Of a stretch of DNA of 64,000 nucleotides, positions 53,031-63,394 are shown piece by piece. Each line of letters opens with the position of its first letter. The stretch's first letter is position 1. Origin of the DNA: Halictus rubicundus (Eukaryota; Arthropoda; Insecta; Hymenoptera; Halictidae); contig NC_135165.1 of the NCBI RefSeq assembly GCF_050948215.1, forward strand, positions 3,446,501 to 3,510,500, in the 5' to 3' direction. Both the position numbers and the translations under genes were made by a program. The notes beneath the pieces were generated by a model. It was not told the origin of the DNA and did not search any database. It saw only the letters and a program-made list of their open reading frames with translations.

Positions 53031-54616
53031 ATCGTGAATTAAACAGGCAAACGAGCTCCGAATTGCGTCATGTTGGATCTCGTTTTAATCAGAAAAACGT
53101 CAGCAATATCCCGGTGAATTTTTCATCAAGCACTAACATTTAATATAAATGTTTTATCATCGAATCGGTATCGTAACGTTACCACCGGGATCGAGCCTCC
53201 ATGCTTCTCAGGGAGCACGTCCGGCAGTGGTGGGGATAAAGTCTCAACAATCGTGCGCATCTCTGTCACATATATCGAGGCACTATTGTGCTTCTTGTGA
53301 AGCAAGTGGGATTCGCGCGAGCGAAACGGCCTCGGCGAATACATTTTGCCGGCGATTTCCGCGCGACCGGCCTAATAAATAAAACTGGTCGTGGCCGGCC
53401 GGCGTGAAATAAATATTTGCGGTTTGATAGGACGGGAAGATGGAAGGAGGCCGGACAACGGCCGTGTCTACGGGGCGCAATTTGAATCATCGACTTCGGC
53501 CCGCGTTTCCATTCTGACGTTGATCGCGTTCGGCCCGCCTCTCGCCGGCAATAAATCCAGACTAACTCTTTATCCTATCTGGGCTTTGTCGTCGCCGGTG
53601 GCACGAAGCTCCGCCATTGTCGCGGCTGCATGACTGACCAAAGAGGAAAGGGAGGCTCTGCTGTCGGCCGGACAGCTCCCGATGAAACTTGAATTAAATT
53701 TCGAGATTTATCGCGTCAATAACCGTGCATTAATTTACGATTTTTAGCGGTGGAAACGTAAATCCAGCCGGGCCACCCCACCCCACCCCGCGACGCCGAT
53801 TGTTTCGTTCGTTCGTTCGTTCGTTCGTCGCCGGAGAGGCTCCGCAATACAGTGAGAGCACAAACGGGAGAGAAGAGGGAACAAAAAAGAACGAGGAAGG
53901 GACACGAAGAGGGTGGTGCGCGCGGGGGTAGAGGGATGAAAACGCGCAATGAGAACGTGCAGGCGAGGGTTCGCGGCTATATCGAATACGGAAGAACCGA
54001 GGGTGGGAGACTTGAAGTGTGGGCAACGACATATGCGACTGGCGTGCTCTACATCTAACTTATATTGACTATTACTCATGTTCGTGTACTGTGACATTCG
54101 CCGGCGTTTCACTGAAAAGTCGCGGAAAACAATGCCGCCGCGATCCGGAAACCATCGCGGTATGCTACCTGCAAGGAAGCCCGCCGACGCGTCGCGTCGC
54201 GTCGCGATCGTCTGTTTTTTGAAATTCCGACGAGATATTTTGGACGATCTGTCACTTGTGCTCGCGTACGTCCTTCCGGACAGCTGGAGAATATTCCGGG
54301 TTTGCGGATTTTATGGAACAACGCTGTAATGGTAACTCTTTTGCTTCCTCGAATTTCAGTTCTGTTCACTTCCTCGCTTTTTGTTCTGGTCCCTGCGATC
54401 CCCCATAACCCTTCAGTGACCCTTCAGCAATTTTCTATGTTTCGGATGCAAGAGGTATCGATCACTTGAATATATTTCACATTCGGGACCATTCTGAAAG
54501 CCCACAGTAGGTTATTAATACCGTAATTAGATTGAATAATATGGTGGTTAATGACCAGACGTTGGCACGACCTTTATAAGTGAAAGGTGTTTAAAGAAAC
54601 GGATTGGATAGTAATA
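53031..54616. other. Non-coding between the pogo-like and mariner relics
   Basis: CpG-rich at 53340-54250 with the TTCG repeat at 53804; minus-strand frames of about 77-122 codons there are Arg/Ser/Pro rich and compositional. Confidence 0.5.
53804..53830. repeat. TTCG tetranucleotide repeat
   Basis: Six to seven GTTC/TTCG units. Confidence 0.95.
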
Positions 54617-55031
54617 ATATTACGTTGGGGAAAAAGAAATCCTTCATTTTTACGTGAACTTCAAGACTTTATTTAACATGTTTCGGATTGTCCGATTTGG
54701 GTCAAATATGCACCGTTTTGTTCTATAATTTGTTGCCATTTTAGAGGCAGCTTCGTAAAGCCTCTCTCATGGAAGTCTTGGTCCCTATTGTCGAAAAACT
54801 CTAGTGATCGATTTTCACAATCTTCTCTCGATGCAAATTTCTTATCGCTAAGGAAGTTTTGCAATGCAAGAAAAACATGGTAATCGCTAGGTGCCAGGTC
54901 CGGACTATATCGTAGACGCATCAAAACTTCATATTTGCATATTTGACCCAAATCGGACAATCCGAAACATGTTAAACGAAGTCTTGAAGTTCACGTGAAA
55001 GTAATGGATTTCTTTTTCCCCAACCTAATAT
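54617..55031 (-). mobile_element. Mariner-derived foldback element, about 415 bp
   Basis: Two 96-bp inverted arms (54617-54712 and 54936-55031) flank a 223-bp centre. The outer ends read TTA(C/G)GTTGGGG followed by AAAAAGAAATCC, and the arms also share TTTCGGATTGTCCGATTTGG. The outermost bases are AT/TA rich, as expected for TA insertion. Normal mariner inverted repeats are only about 30 bp, so these arms are too long. The inner part of each arm is the 3' end of the transposase gene (last codons, LTQIGQSE), present once in sense and once inverted. The element therefore looks like a mariner whose right end was copied in inverted orientation onto the other side, with loss of the 5' gene and the original left end. 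It lies about 1.1 kb upstream of the Rox8 exon. It is non-autonomous. Confidence 0.88.
54673..54921 (-). pseudogene. Mariner transposase, C-terminal remnant
   Basis: On the minus strand an open frame carries RYSPDLAPSDYHVF, then FASREDCENRSLEFF and KLPLKWQQIIEQNGAYLTQI. This is the C-terminal part of a mariner (IS630/Tc1/mariner superfamily) transposase. The APSDYH block holds the third acidic residue of the D,D34D catalytic triad. The DNA-binding domain and the first two catalytic Asp are absent, and the first roughly dozen residues of the open frame come from the inverted arm rather than from transposase. It cannot encode an active enzyme. The frame is still open over about 80 codons, which suggests a fairly recent origin. 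Confidence 0.9.
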
Positions 55032-56140
55032 GAATTACGCTTGACAAATTTCATGAAAACGGCAAGTGTCCACATAGTTTTGCGCGGGGGTGTATGTCGA
55101 CGTGTTCCGGAATTCTTTCGCGCAAAAGCGAATAGCTGAGCATTATCTATAAAAGATATTCCGAACACCGATATATTCTTGTATTGGCTGGCCGATGGCA
55201 GTGCATAGCGCACATTCCCATAAAAACTGGACCCGGGATTCCCGTACACGTGGTCGAAGGAAATTCAGAGGACCAGCACGACGACGACGAGGAGGACGAC
55301 GATGGTGGCAGGGAGAAGGAATTAAACAGGCCCATAACCCGGAATTTTATTCGAACCGCATGCCAGACTTCATCGGCCGAAAGAATACTATTTTTCAGCT
55401 GAATTATTTAAGCTGAAAAGAACGAGCGCCGCCGGGGTCAACAGCTACACTACGTGGCCCCGGAGTATTCCTAATTTCGTCGGCTAAGCGCCGCTGGAAT
55501 CTTAATTATGAGGAAGAATTTGAAGGCATCCGCGGCAAACCGGACTGGCCGACCTGTGCTCCGCAGTGTTGTTCGCAGTTTTCGTGGGAATACAAATGCT
55601 TCGAAATTCGTCTGCGCCCGGGGATAAATTGAGCTCTTCGCCGGGGTGTTATTAAATCGTAATGACGGGACAAAGGAAATTTCACTTGAGAGACCGAAGA
55701 CGGAACACATACCGTCGGATATTTGCTAAACACATCACGACCCGAATGAACTGATTGTCGGGATTAAAATGTACAGTACCGTAACGCGTTCTCGGGTTAA
55801 CGATATTGTGAAACTCAGACTACCGTATTAGCGATAACCGAAAATTTCATTCGAGGGGAAGAAGCTCGACGTTGCACACTTGTTAGCCCATGTGGACGAC
55901 ATTGAACGATCGGGAGAATTGAAATGACAATTTTTATATATTTTTTTTTTATCCGAGATCCTCGGGCGTTTTTATTATTACACGTATCAATGAATTTAAC
56001 TCTAGAAAAATGTTAATTAGAAATATTAAGAACGCGACAGAAGGACAGTGTATAATGTTGAATTATTTTACCGAGTCCAATTCTTGGCCGTAAGGCTGAA
56101 TAAAGCAATATTATTAATGTTGAATTATTTTTTGTTGCAG
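55032..56140 (+). other. Intron sequence directly upstream of the Rox8 exon
   Basis: Ends in the acceptor tract tgttgaattattttttgttgcag. It includes a GACGACGACGAGGAGG stretch at about 55280-55300 giving an acidic low-complexity frame. No exon was recognised. Confidence 0.6.
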
Positions 56141-56216
56141 GGATTGTAGAGTCGTCAGAGATCCACAAACGCTCAAATCCAAAGGATATGGGTTTGTTTC
56201 TTTTGTCAAAAAAGTG
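56141..56216 (+). CDS. Rox8: Rox8 (TIA-1/TIAR family) internal exon, middle of RRM2
   Basis: This 76-bp exon encodes the centre of the second RNA-recognition motif of a TIA-1/TIAR-type protein. The first G completes a codon begun in the previous exon (phase 2). The frame then reads DCRVVRDPQTLKSKG followed by YGFVSFVKKV. The RNP1 octamer KGYGFVSF lies at 56181-56204 and supplies the two aromatic RNA-contact residues, Tyr and Phe. The acceptor is a good pyrimidine-rich tract ending ttgttgcag and the donor is GTG|gtaagt (phase 0). From family knowledge, TIA-1/Rox8 proteins have three RRMs, bind U-rich RNA in nucleus and cytoplasm, promote use of weak 5' splice sites and take part in stress granules and in mRNA decay or translational control. 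The family assignment rests on the RNP1 region plus the next exon, which continues exactly where the domain requires. Val as the last residue, where Ala or Ser is commoner, is a minor difference. The 5' neighbouring exon was not found. Confidence 0.95.
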
Positions 56217-57271
56217 GTAAGTCACGAAGCAATTATATTTCATATTATTAACGTAACGAAAAATACTTTGCTACAGTCAGATTTTATAAAATTAAATTGC
56301 TTTTCGAAACATTTCAATGCAGCCCACGGAAAAACGTATCAAACAAACATATTGATAAAATATACATATAATAATCTTCACGCACAAAACTTAACAAGAA
56401 AGTGATAAATATGCAATATCGTTTGACAGTACCAAATTATATTCAATTAATAAATTCTATTTATTTTCACCGAATAAATTCAAATTATATGTCGAACACA
56501 GATTCCTCGCTATCAGAAGTAAATTACTTATACGTAATCTCGAAACTGATCGTGGCTTTGTGGTTTTATTAATTAAATTCCGAAGTGAGGAATAATGCGG
56601 TACGATAAAACAGCGGGGTCACGATTAACTGAACAATATGATTTTACACTCGCGCAGCCAGAGCCGTCCAAATGAATTTCGGATAAATAAAACTCCCACG
56701 CTTTTCCAAAAAATTCAACTTTTTGCCCTCTTCTTTTCTTTTTAGTTTTTGAAAGCGGCGACTCTTTCGAGATACTAAAAGTTGCTCGATTGAGACACCA
56801 TAGAGAGTAAATAATAACGAAAGCTTGAATGTAGACACAGAAAAATAATAGAATGCTCTTCTGCATATGCTTTTGCATATGATAACGTTAATGATGAGAG
56901 CGGCCACCAATCAAAACGGCGGTGTTTACGGAAACTTTTTCCAACCGGAAGTTGACCCATTTCGGTGGATGTCGGGACTCGCAGCGGCCGTTGGGAAATT
57001 TTCCGAGGTCACGGCGCGGTAGCTTTTCAAATCTCCCGCTCCCGGCGGAACTTCCGCTGATTAAATAAGGCAGACTGGGGGCGGCAGGGCACGCGTCACG
57101 CTTTACAACATGATTTTTCGGGGGAACGAGGCTTCGGTGTCCCCGACTTTTACTGTGCCGCGAAATCTGCGACGTAAATCACAGGCAAGTTGGACGTACG
57201 GCTGAGTAAAAGAAGGCTTTTCCCCGCTTATGGCGAGGTTATTCGTCGGGGTGACTGCCCCGGAGGTGCAG

Positions 57272-57302
57272 ACTCTCTCACTCTCTCTCTTTCTCTCTTC
57301 CC

Positions 57303-57342
<40 letters not shown>
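57272..57342. repeat. CT microsatellite within the Rox8 intron
   Basis: About 70 bp of CT repeats with a few interruptions and a pure run of about 30 bp at its end. In the sense transcript it is a long pyrimidine tract followed by CUAG. Confidence 0.95.
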
Positions 57343-57343
<1 letters not shown>

Positions 57344-58885
57344 GTTCCCCTCTGTTTTAACGTTCTATCGATCTGGACCACCACCGGCACCTGTCTCACA
57401 CCCACGGTATTACTATTGCCGAAGTATAAATTTTCCGGGTGTCTCCGTTAACCTCGAAGAACACGCGAAAATTTCTCCGGGGCGCCCACCCTCGGCCGCG
57501 GACCGCCAACCCTCCTCGAAAACCCACCTCACACCCCTAACCGCCGTCACTATATCCTTCGGATACACGTACCTAAATCGGGCTTCTGATCACCGAGTGC
57601 CCAACACCCCGGGCCCTCTTAAGATGTACGAGGGAACGCGAATTCCCCAGATTCCCGCTTTCCCTCGACCTCGACCCTGTTTTTCGAGATCCTCCACGAT
57701 AAACGAGCCGCCACCAGACCGTACCCCCTCTGAATTAACCCCGAGGCACCGCTGGAAATTACTATGGTATCATTCGAAACAGCCCCCGCGTCCTTCTGAA
57801 CTACATCGACAATCCTGTGTGGCTCAGAGAAATATTCAACAGTCGCTCGCAACAATATTCGGACCCTCTTACGAAGACGATAAGTTTTTTCATTTTTTTT
57901 TTTTTAGATGTTATAACAATTAGTTTGTCGGGGAAAGAAATTTTGAAGGAGTTTCCAGAGAAAATACTGAAAGTACAACTTTTCACGTGAGCCTATATTG
58001 AAAATTTAAAAAATACTTACTAAATTTAAAATATTCGAGACCTTATCACTAAAAAGCAATATCCAAAATTGAGAGCACTTATCTCCGCGTATTAGGGACA
58101 CCCTAAAATTGGGAGATCTGTAGATTTTGATTTTTTGACCTAAAAAACGGTAGATGCAAATTTAAAAAATTGTCTTCTATTTCTGTGAAATCTATGATCA
58201 ATTAGAAATAATCCTCCCCGTATTAGGCAGCGTTCCTCCACTGTGTCTAGTGATGAGGCAGGTCTTTGTTGTTATACTAACGGCACGGGTGAAGCTCCGA
58301 GCAACGACGCGACGGTAGCTTTACAGTACTTTACACGCATTACTGTGTCATGGTCCGATACCGACGATACGTGGCGTCGGATTACGTGGCTCTAACGAAA
58401 CTTACGTCTGCCTCCTTGTGGAGGGGTCAAGACGTATCGCGGCCGACCCCGGCGCGTGATTTGTAAACGCTTTTCACCGGTATGTGTTACCCGACATTAC
58501 CCGTCGATCGATCGTTCCCGTTCTCGACCGGACCCCGGCCGAATCAACGGCACGGATATTTTATGGGAATATTATGTCGCCGGCGGAAAATTTCGAAATC
58601 AACCGGGAAATGGAAGTTAAGAATATAAAATAAAGTGCGGGCCGCTCTCTCGGCGGGCGTTCCTCTTTCTCGCCGGCGCGATTTTATCGGGAGCCATGAA
58701 ACTTTTTTCCGGAATTTCCGGACTTATGGCTGACGGGTTTATTGGTTTCGTGATTTTATGCCGACGATAATTAATCAGGGTATTTCGCGCTCTCGAGCCG
58801 TGCGCGTTCGCAGACTATCGGTGATCGATTAGCCGGGTGTCATTTCTCGGAGGAGACTCAAAGTTCGACCCGCGATGATATTTAA

Positions 58886-59162
58886 CCCCTCAACGCACAG
58901 TTTTTTTGAAAAAAACCGGCCAAAAAAATCAATTTTTGATATACTGCGCTTTTGTACCGTGGAAAAAGGCTATATTTTATTCTTGAATAGATAAGTGTTG
59001 TAGCTTACAATTCCATGTAAATGATAAATATCGATAAAACGATTTTTTTTGTTTGCTTTCACATTGTTATTATCAATTCTCGATTATATTTGAGTGTGAA
59101 AAAGTATAGCAGCATAGAATACAACGCCGCTCGAATTATCTCGAGTGTGCACAGTTAAGGGG
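58886..59162. mobile_element. piggyBac-type MITE, second family, TTAA flanked
   Basis: TTAA lies at both edges (58882-58885 and 59163-59166). The left end is CCCCTCAACGCACAG and the right end in reverse complement is CCCCTTAACTGTGCACAC. The terminal repeats resemble each other only loosely, and the interior is AT-rich with no coding frame. It shares the TTAA/CCC architecture but not the sequence of the CCCTTTGCACTCG family. Confidence 0.65.
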
Positions 59163-59929
59163 TTAATTGACTCCTGCAGAAATTAGTCTCCGGTTTTGTC
59201 TTTTCCAAGACGGAGAAGGGGAGGAGGACATGTGGTACTCGAAAATCTTATTCTGTAAATTTTCTGTTAATTTAATTTTCTGTCAAATCTGTGGAATTTA
59301 TGGAAAGATCCTGGCGTAAAATGCGAAGCGATTTTTACACATTTTTTCGCAGTAAACTATTGTCAATACAGGAGTGAGCTAAATTCTTTCCATACGAAAT
59401 TGTGTGCACACATTTACTCAGAGCGCAGTTAGATTTCCACTAATTTATCCTATAGAAAAGAATATGGTAACGGAAAGATTGTTTTGAATTTTCGCTGCGT
59501 AAGTTCCCAGTAGTGATTCGAGGGGGGGAGGGTAGAACAGCAGCACGCAAATTCGAAATTCGATACAGCGTCGCCTTCGGACGGGCAACGTCGACTTGTG
59601 AAGAGAAAAATGGCGGAGATCCGCGAGGGAAAAACTGGGGTCGGAAGGGTTAGAGGTTAATAAAACCTCTTTCCGCAGAAGTTCGGTTTCCTTTCAGGGT
59701 TGGCCAGGTTGAAAGAGCAAGAGGAGAGCCGGCAAACTGTGTTGCGAGAGCTCGCGCAGCGTCTTCGGCGGCAAGAAATTTGATTTGATGGGTACTTAGA
59801 CAGCTCGAACTAGTCAGGCACCGGGGGCGTCGAGGTCGGCAGAGGGTGGCCGGCGTGTCGTATAAACGGTCTGGTCACGGAAAGTGGAAGGAGTCCAGAG
59901 GGTGGTAGATAGATTCAACGGTTCCTCCT

Positions 59930-60470
59930 TCGGGGGTTGGTTAGAAGCGAAAGGTTGGTTAGAGAGAGAGGGGGGGGGGAGGGAGTGGAAGAAGACGAGA
60001 TAGAAAGATAGAGCAAGCCTGGGACTAGGAGAAGGCAAGTTATCGACCGCAGTTTAGAATCGGCTTAGAGGCGAGCATTCGGTCTTCCGCTCTAGCTCGG
60101 CTAACCGCGCGAATGTGCGGCATCATATCGGGGAATGGAAATTCGAATCGGAAATACTTTATCCCGCGGGTGGCAAGGGTGACGCGCGGGATAAGGATCG
60201 TAGAAAAGAGTGGAGGACTGGTTGAAGATGACGGTGATGCCGTTGGCATCAGCGATGCTAAGTTCACCGGAGACGGAAGGAAGGAAGGGAGTCGTACTAC
60301 CAGGAAGAGGATGAGGAGGACGAGCGAGGGGAGGGGAGACAGGGGTGAGGGGGAGGGGGGTAACAGTTGGGGAAACGAGGCAAAAGGCGGACCCACCAGT
60401 CCTCGAAATGGAGCAAACGGTGGTAACCGGAATGCCTGCCGAGGAGGTTAGAGGGTGGGGCGCACCAACC
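59930..60470. repeat. Purine-rich (GA/GGA) low-complexity block in the Rox8 intron
   Basis: The plus strand is strongly A/G biased (GAGAGAGAGG, GGGGGGGGAGGG, AGGAAGGAAGG, GAGGAGGAC tracts). The frames over it on the minus strand (Pro/Ser rich) and plus strand (Gly/Glu/Arg rich) are compositional. Confidence 0.8.
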
Positions 60471-61033
60471 CCTCTTCGTACGTACTGTCGAAGAGCTTTT
60501 CAAACAGTCAACCTTTTCGGGGGATTTCTCGCGACAGGAATATTTTTAAGTTTCCTATCCCGTCCCTCTTCGCATCAACTGTCCAACTACCACCGGCACA
60601 CTGTTACGGACATTTGCATTTACGTGGAGGCACGAGCTTGTGAGCCACCAATGTCGCCCTCTGTTATTCCACATCCATTTCGACTCTGCCCCGACGAATA
60701 CACCCCCCTACCTTCACTCATTCTTGGCTCCCTCCGCCCCCCCCCCCGCCCCTTATTTTCCGTACGGATCGCATAATGCACTTGAGTAAGGAATTCGAGC
60801 GACCGCGGCCCGTGCGGGCCGCAACCATAGACCGGCCAAGGGCACAGTTTATGATTACAGTGCGGACGTGACTTCAGGCTATTTTTGAGATTTAGCGGAA
60901 CTTTCTGTTTTATGATGATTTATTAGAGACTTCGTATTTTAGCTAAAGGTCTCAATTCGGGGCGAGGGTACTCTAATAAACTGGTCGGTTACCCTCACCC
61001 TGTCGCCTCTTGGAGGGCGTACATTAGTATTAA

Positions 61034-61274
61034 CCCTTTGCACTCGAGTGGTGACTCTGAAGCACCACTAGAAATTGTTGTGACATTATTTCAAAGAAAT
61101 TACAGAAAATATTACAAAATATTTGTTACATTACAAAATTTGTATTTAATAGATTACTAAACATTTAAATATTATATGTAGAAATCGGATCAGTTTCGAA
61201 CGAATAAAATGAAAATATTGTAAGACGAAAGAAAAATGTAGTTTTAGATTGAAAATAGCGCCGAGTGCAAAGGG
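61034..61274 (+). mobile_element. piggyBac-type MITE, subfamily A
   Basis: The left end is CCCTTTGCACTCGAG preceded by TTAA (61030-61033). The right end in reverse complement is CCCTTTGCACTCGGC, followed by TTGA, a one-base variant of TTAA. CCCTTTG-type termini with TTAA duplications are typical of piggyBac elements. Just inside the left end is a perfect 7-bp hairpin (AGTGGTG at 61047-61053 and CACCACT at 61063-61069, 9-nt loop). It is homologous over its length to the copy at 4201-4410 in reverse orientation. It has no coding capacity and lies inside the certain Rox8 intron. Confidence 0.88.
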
Positions 61275-62581
61275 TTGAGATACCCGCGATTGGTTTTCGG
61301 AATGTAACCGCCTACATTGCAAAAACCCTTAAAAGTGTAGAGCGGAGAAGGAATCAAGGTTGTGTGAAATAAACGTATTTATGAAATCGTATTCCAACAT
61401 CTTCGACATCCTTACACTTGTTAGGCATTTTTCGTGGGCTAACGAGAACTCGATCCTCCCGAAAAATCGACCGTTTTGAGCCGATTGTACGAGACCTGCG
61501 AAATGCAGAAATGCAGAGTCAGAAAACGTAATTAGTTGGAATCGTCTTCTCGCCGACCATGATCCGCCAGCGGGAGAAGCCTGATTTTTGCGTCAGGACT
61601 CTCGGAGCTCGCCCGGAGCGCTCCCCGAAGAACCCGGCGAAGATGCAGCGGATCGGAGAAAATTTGAAAATGTGTATTAACTTAACCCGCATCGGAAACT
61701 ACTCCCCAAGCGGGAAACCGGGATTCCGTCGCGCCAACTTTTGAACAATATCCGCCGCGAGTTTCTTACTGGCGAACTCGCGCCGCGTTAGTGCCATTGT
61801 CGCCTTTTTTTCCTCGGGATGTGTATTTCGCCGAGCATTGGTCTCGCGCGTTGGCGAACGTTGAGAAAATCTTGATCGGAAACTGAATTTGGCAAAATTC
61901 GAACAGGCTTCGAGCAACTGTAAAGTGAAAGCTCGATTTCACTTTTCCTGTAAATGGGCGAATTGAAACAACTTTGGGACGGTTAAATTCACTAAATTCT
62001 GTTTTCATTTTCTGTTGCATCGTGTTCGAGTACAGGTATCGTCAGACTATATTTGGGAAAATTTTGTCGAAAAACTGTAATGCTATTTTTTCGGAGATGA
62101 AAATGAGCAGATTGGATACGCGATATTCGTAACAGCGTGTATTTGCGGGGTTTTAAATATCGAAGAGTAAAAATGTATTTCTCTGGTGGCACGTCGCTCG
62201 TACGGCAACTAAAATATACTTTTATACGTATTTATTGTTATTGTTCCGGCCGGCGAAACGGTAATAGGCCACTTTTCTCAATCCACTCGCGCTGCTTTTC
62301 GCAAATCAGGGTAGTAGTAAATAAAAGTTACGGTCACCATCTTACGCGGTACGTACGAGTTACGACCTCTAGCCGGTGGTCGTAATGTTTCACCTTCTAG
62401 TTTATTTCAGTGTTTGATCTCTTCTTTAATGCAAAGCGGCAAGGCGATCGTGATTTCTTGTTGCACGGCGGCTCGAGATAAACGCAACCGTTGCAACGTG
62501 TCGACGCGCACGCATCTGCAACGTTTGCATCACTTAGGAATCCGCTTAGCATGCTTTGTAATAAAAAGAAATCAAATCTAA

Positions 62582-62811
62582 CCCTTAGCACTCGAATGGC
62601 GACTGTGAGGCGCCACTAAAACTTCCTGTGTCATTATTAAAAATTTTTACATTATTAAATTTGTTTGTATTCAACAAATCACTAAACATTTCAGTACTGT
62701 ACGAGTAAATTGCACCATTTTCGTATGTATAGCATACAAAAATATATATAGAAGGGAAATATTCTAGGTCGGAAGAAATGTTAGAGTTAAAATGGCTTCG
62801 AGTGCAAAGGG
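62582..62811 (+). mobile_element. piggyBac-type MITE, subfamily B, flanked by CTAA on both sides
   Basis: The left end is CCCTTAGCACTCGAATGG and the right end in reverse complement is CCCTTTGCACTCGAAGCC. The flanking tetranucleotide is CTAA on both sides (62578-62581 and 62812-62815) rather than TTAA. The subterminal hairpin is AATGGCG (62595-62601) with CGCCACT (62611-62617), 9-nt loop, one mismatch. It is about 230 bp and sits roughly 480 bp before the second Rox8 exon. Confidence 0.9.
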
Positions 62812-63291
62812 CTAAATTTCACTGGAGAAAAGAAAATACAAAAACGGAGAAACGTATTGTCGAACGTAGTTGCACATTTTTGTACAAGAATTATTAGCTT
62901 CAATGTGGTCGTGAAACGAAATTGTGTCACGTTTGCTAAAGTAATTTGATGGTACTACAATTTTTGGGACACTCGGAGAACAGTAAATACGGTTACTCGA
63001 CGGAAATACATTTCCAACAACGTGCTCGTGAAATGAGTTGGTGAAGTTCGTTGAAAAAATAAATGGGGGACAGTAATGAAGTCAGTTCGTTTTGTCGTGT
63101 TATAGTAATTAGTAGATTGCGAATTTCTTGTGCGTTACATTAGCTTAAAATGTGTTGTATCGGTATTTCCGGTCTAATAATAATAATCTCAAAAAAAATT
63201 ATCGTTTCTTCGTCACAAGAGAGGAATTTGTATTTTTCCTGGCTGTGGAGCTTTAGAGCGACAACGTTCAGTTCTCTTTCCATTGTTTTAG

Positions 63292-63394
63292 GAAGCGGAA
63301 AGTGCCATCGGTGCCATGAACGGACAATGGCTCGGTAGCAGAAACATTCGAACGAATTGGGCGACCCGCAAACCTCCTGCGCCAAAATCTGAAG
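63292..63394 (+). CDS. Rox8: Rox8 (TIA-1/TIAR family) internal exon, end of RRM2 and linker
   Basis: This 103-bp exon continues the RRM2 of the exon at 56141. It reads EAESAIGAMNGQWLGSR, then NIRTNWATRKPPAPKSE, and ends with one base of the next codon (phase 1). These are the alpha-2 helix (AESAI..MNG), the QWLGSR beta-4 lead-in, and the RTNWATRKPPAPK tail, which is almost invariant from fly to human TIA proteins. The acceptor is preceded by a pyrimidine-rich run (tctctttccattgttttag) and the donor is GAAG|gtgagt. The phase-0 junction with the previous exon gives FVKKV-EAESAI without gap or stop. RRM2 is the main U-rich RNA-binding domain in the family. Neither exon length (76 and 103 bp) is a multiple of three, so skipping either one alone would shift the frame. 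The rest of the protein (RRM3 and the Q-rich C-terminus) lies beyond the window. Confidence 0.95.

Larger units (their letters stand above)
56217..63291 (+). other. Rox8 intron between the two RRM2 exons (7,075 bp)
   Basis: The intron has gtaagt at the donor and ttttag at the acceptor, and is phase 0. It contains a CT microsatellite at 57272-57342, a purine-rich block at about 59930-60470, and piggyBac-type MITEs at 58886, 61034 and 62582. No second exon or reverse-strand gene was recognised inside. The frames there (for example those through 57600-57920 and 60040-60780) follow biased base composition and match no family I know. Confidence 0.9.

Noticed and set aside
1..56140. Upstream Rox8 exons (RRM1 and the start of RRM2, e.g. 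residues like LYVGNL or IFVGDLSPEI)
   Set aside because: I looked for these by eye in the plus strand and found none; short exons could have been missed.
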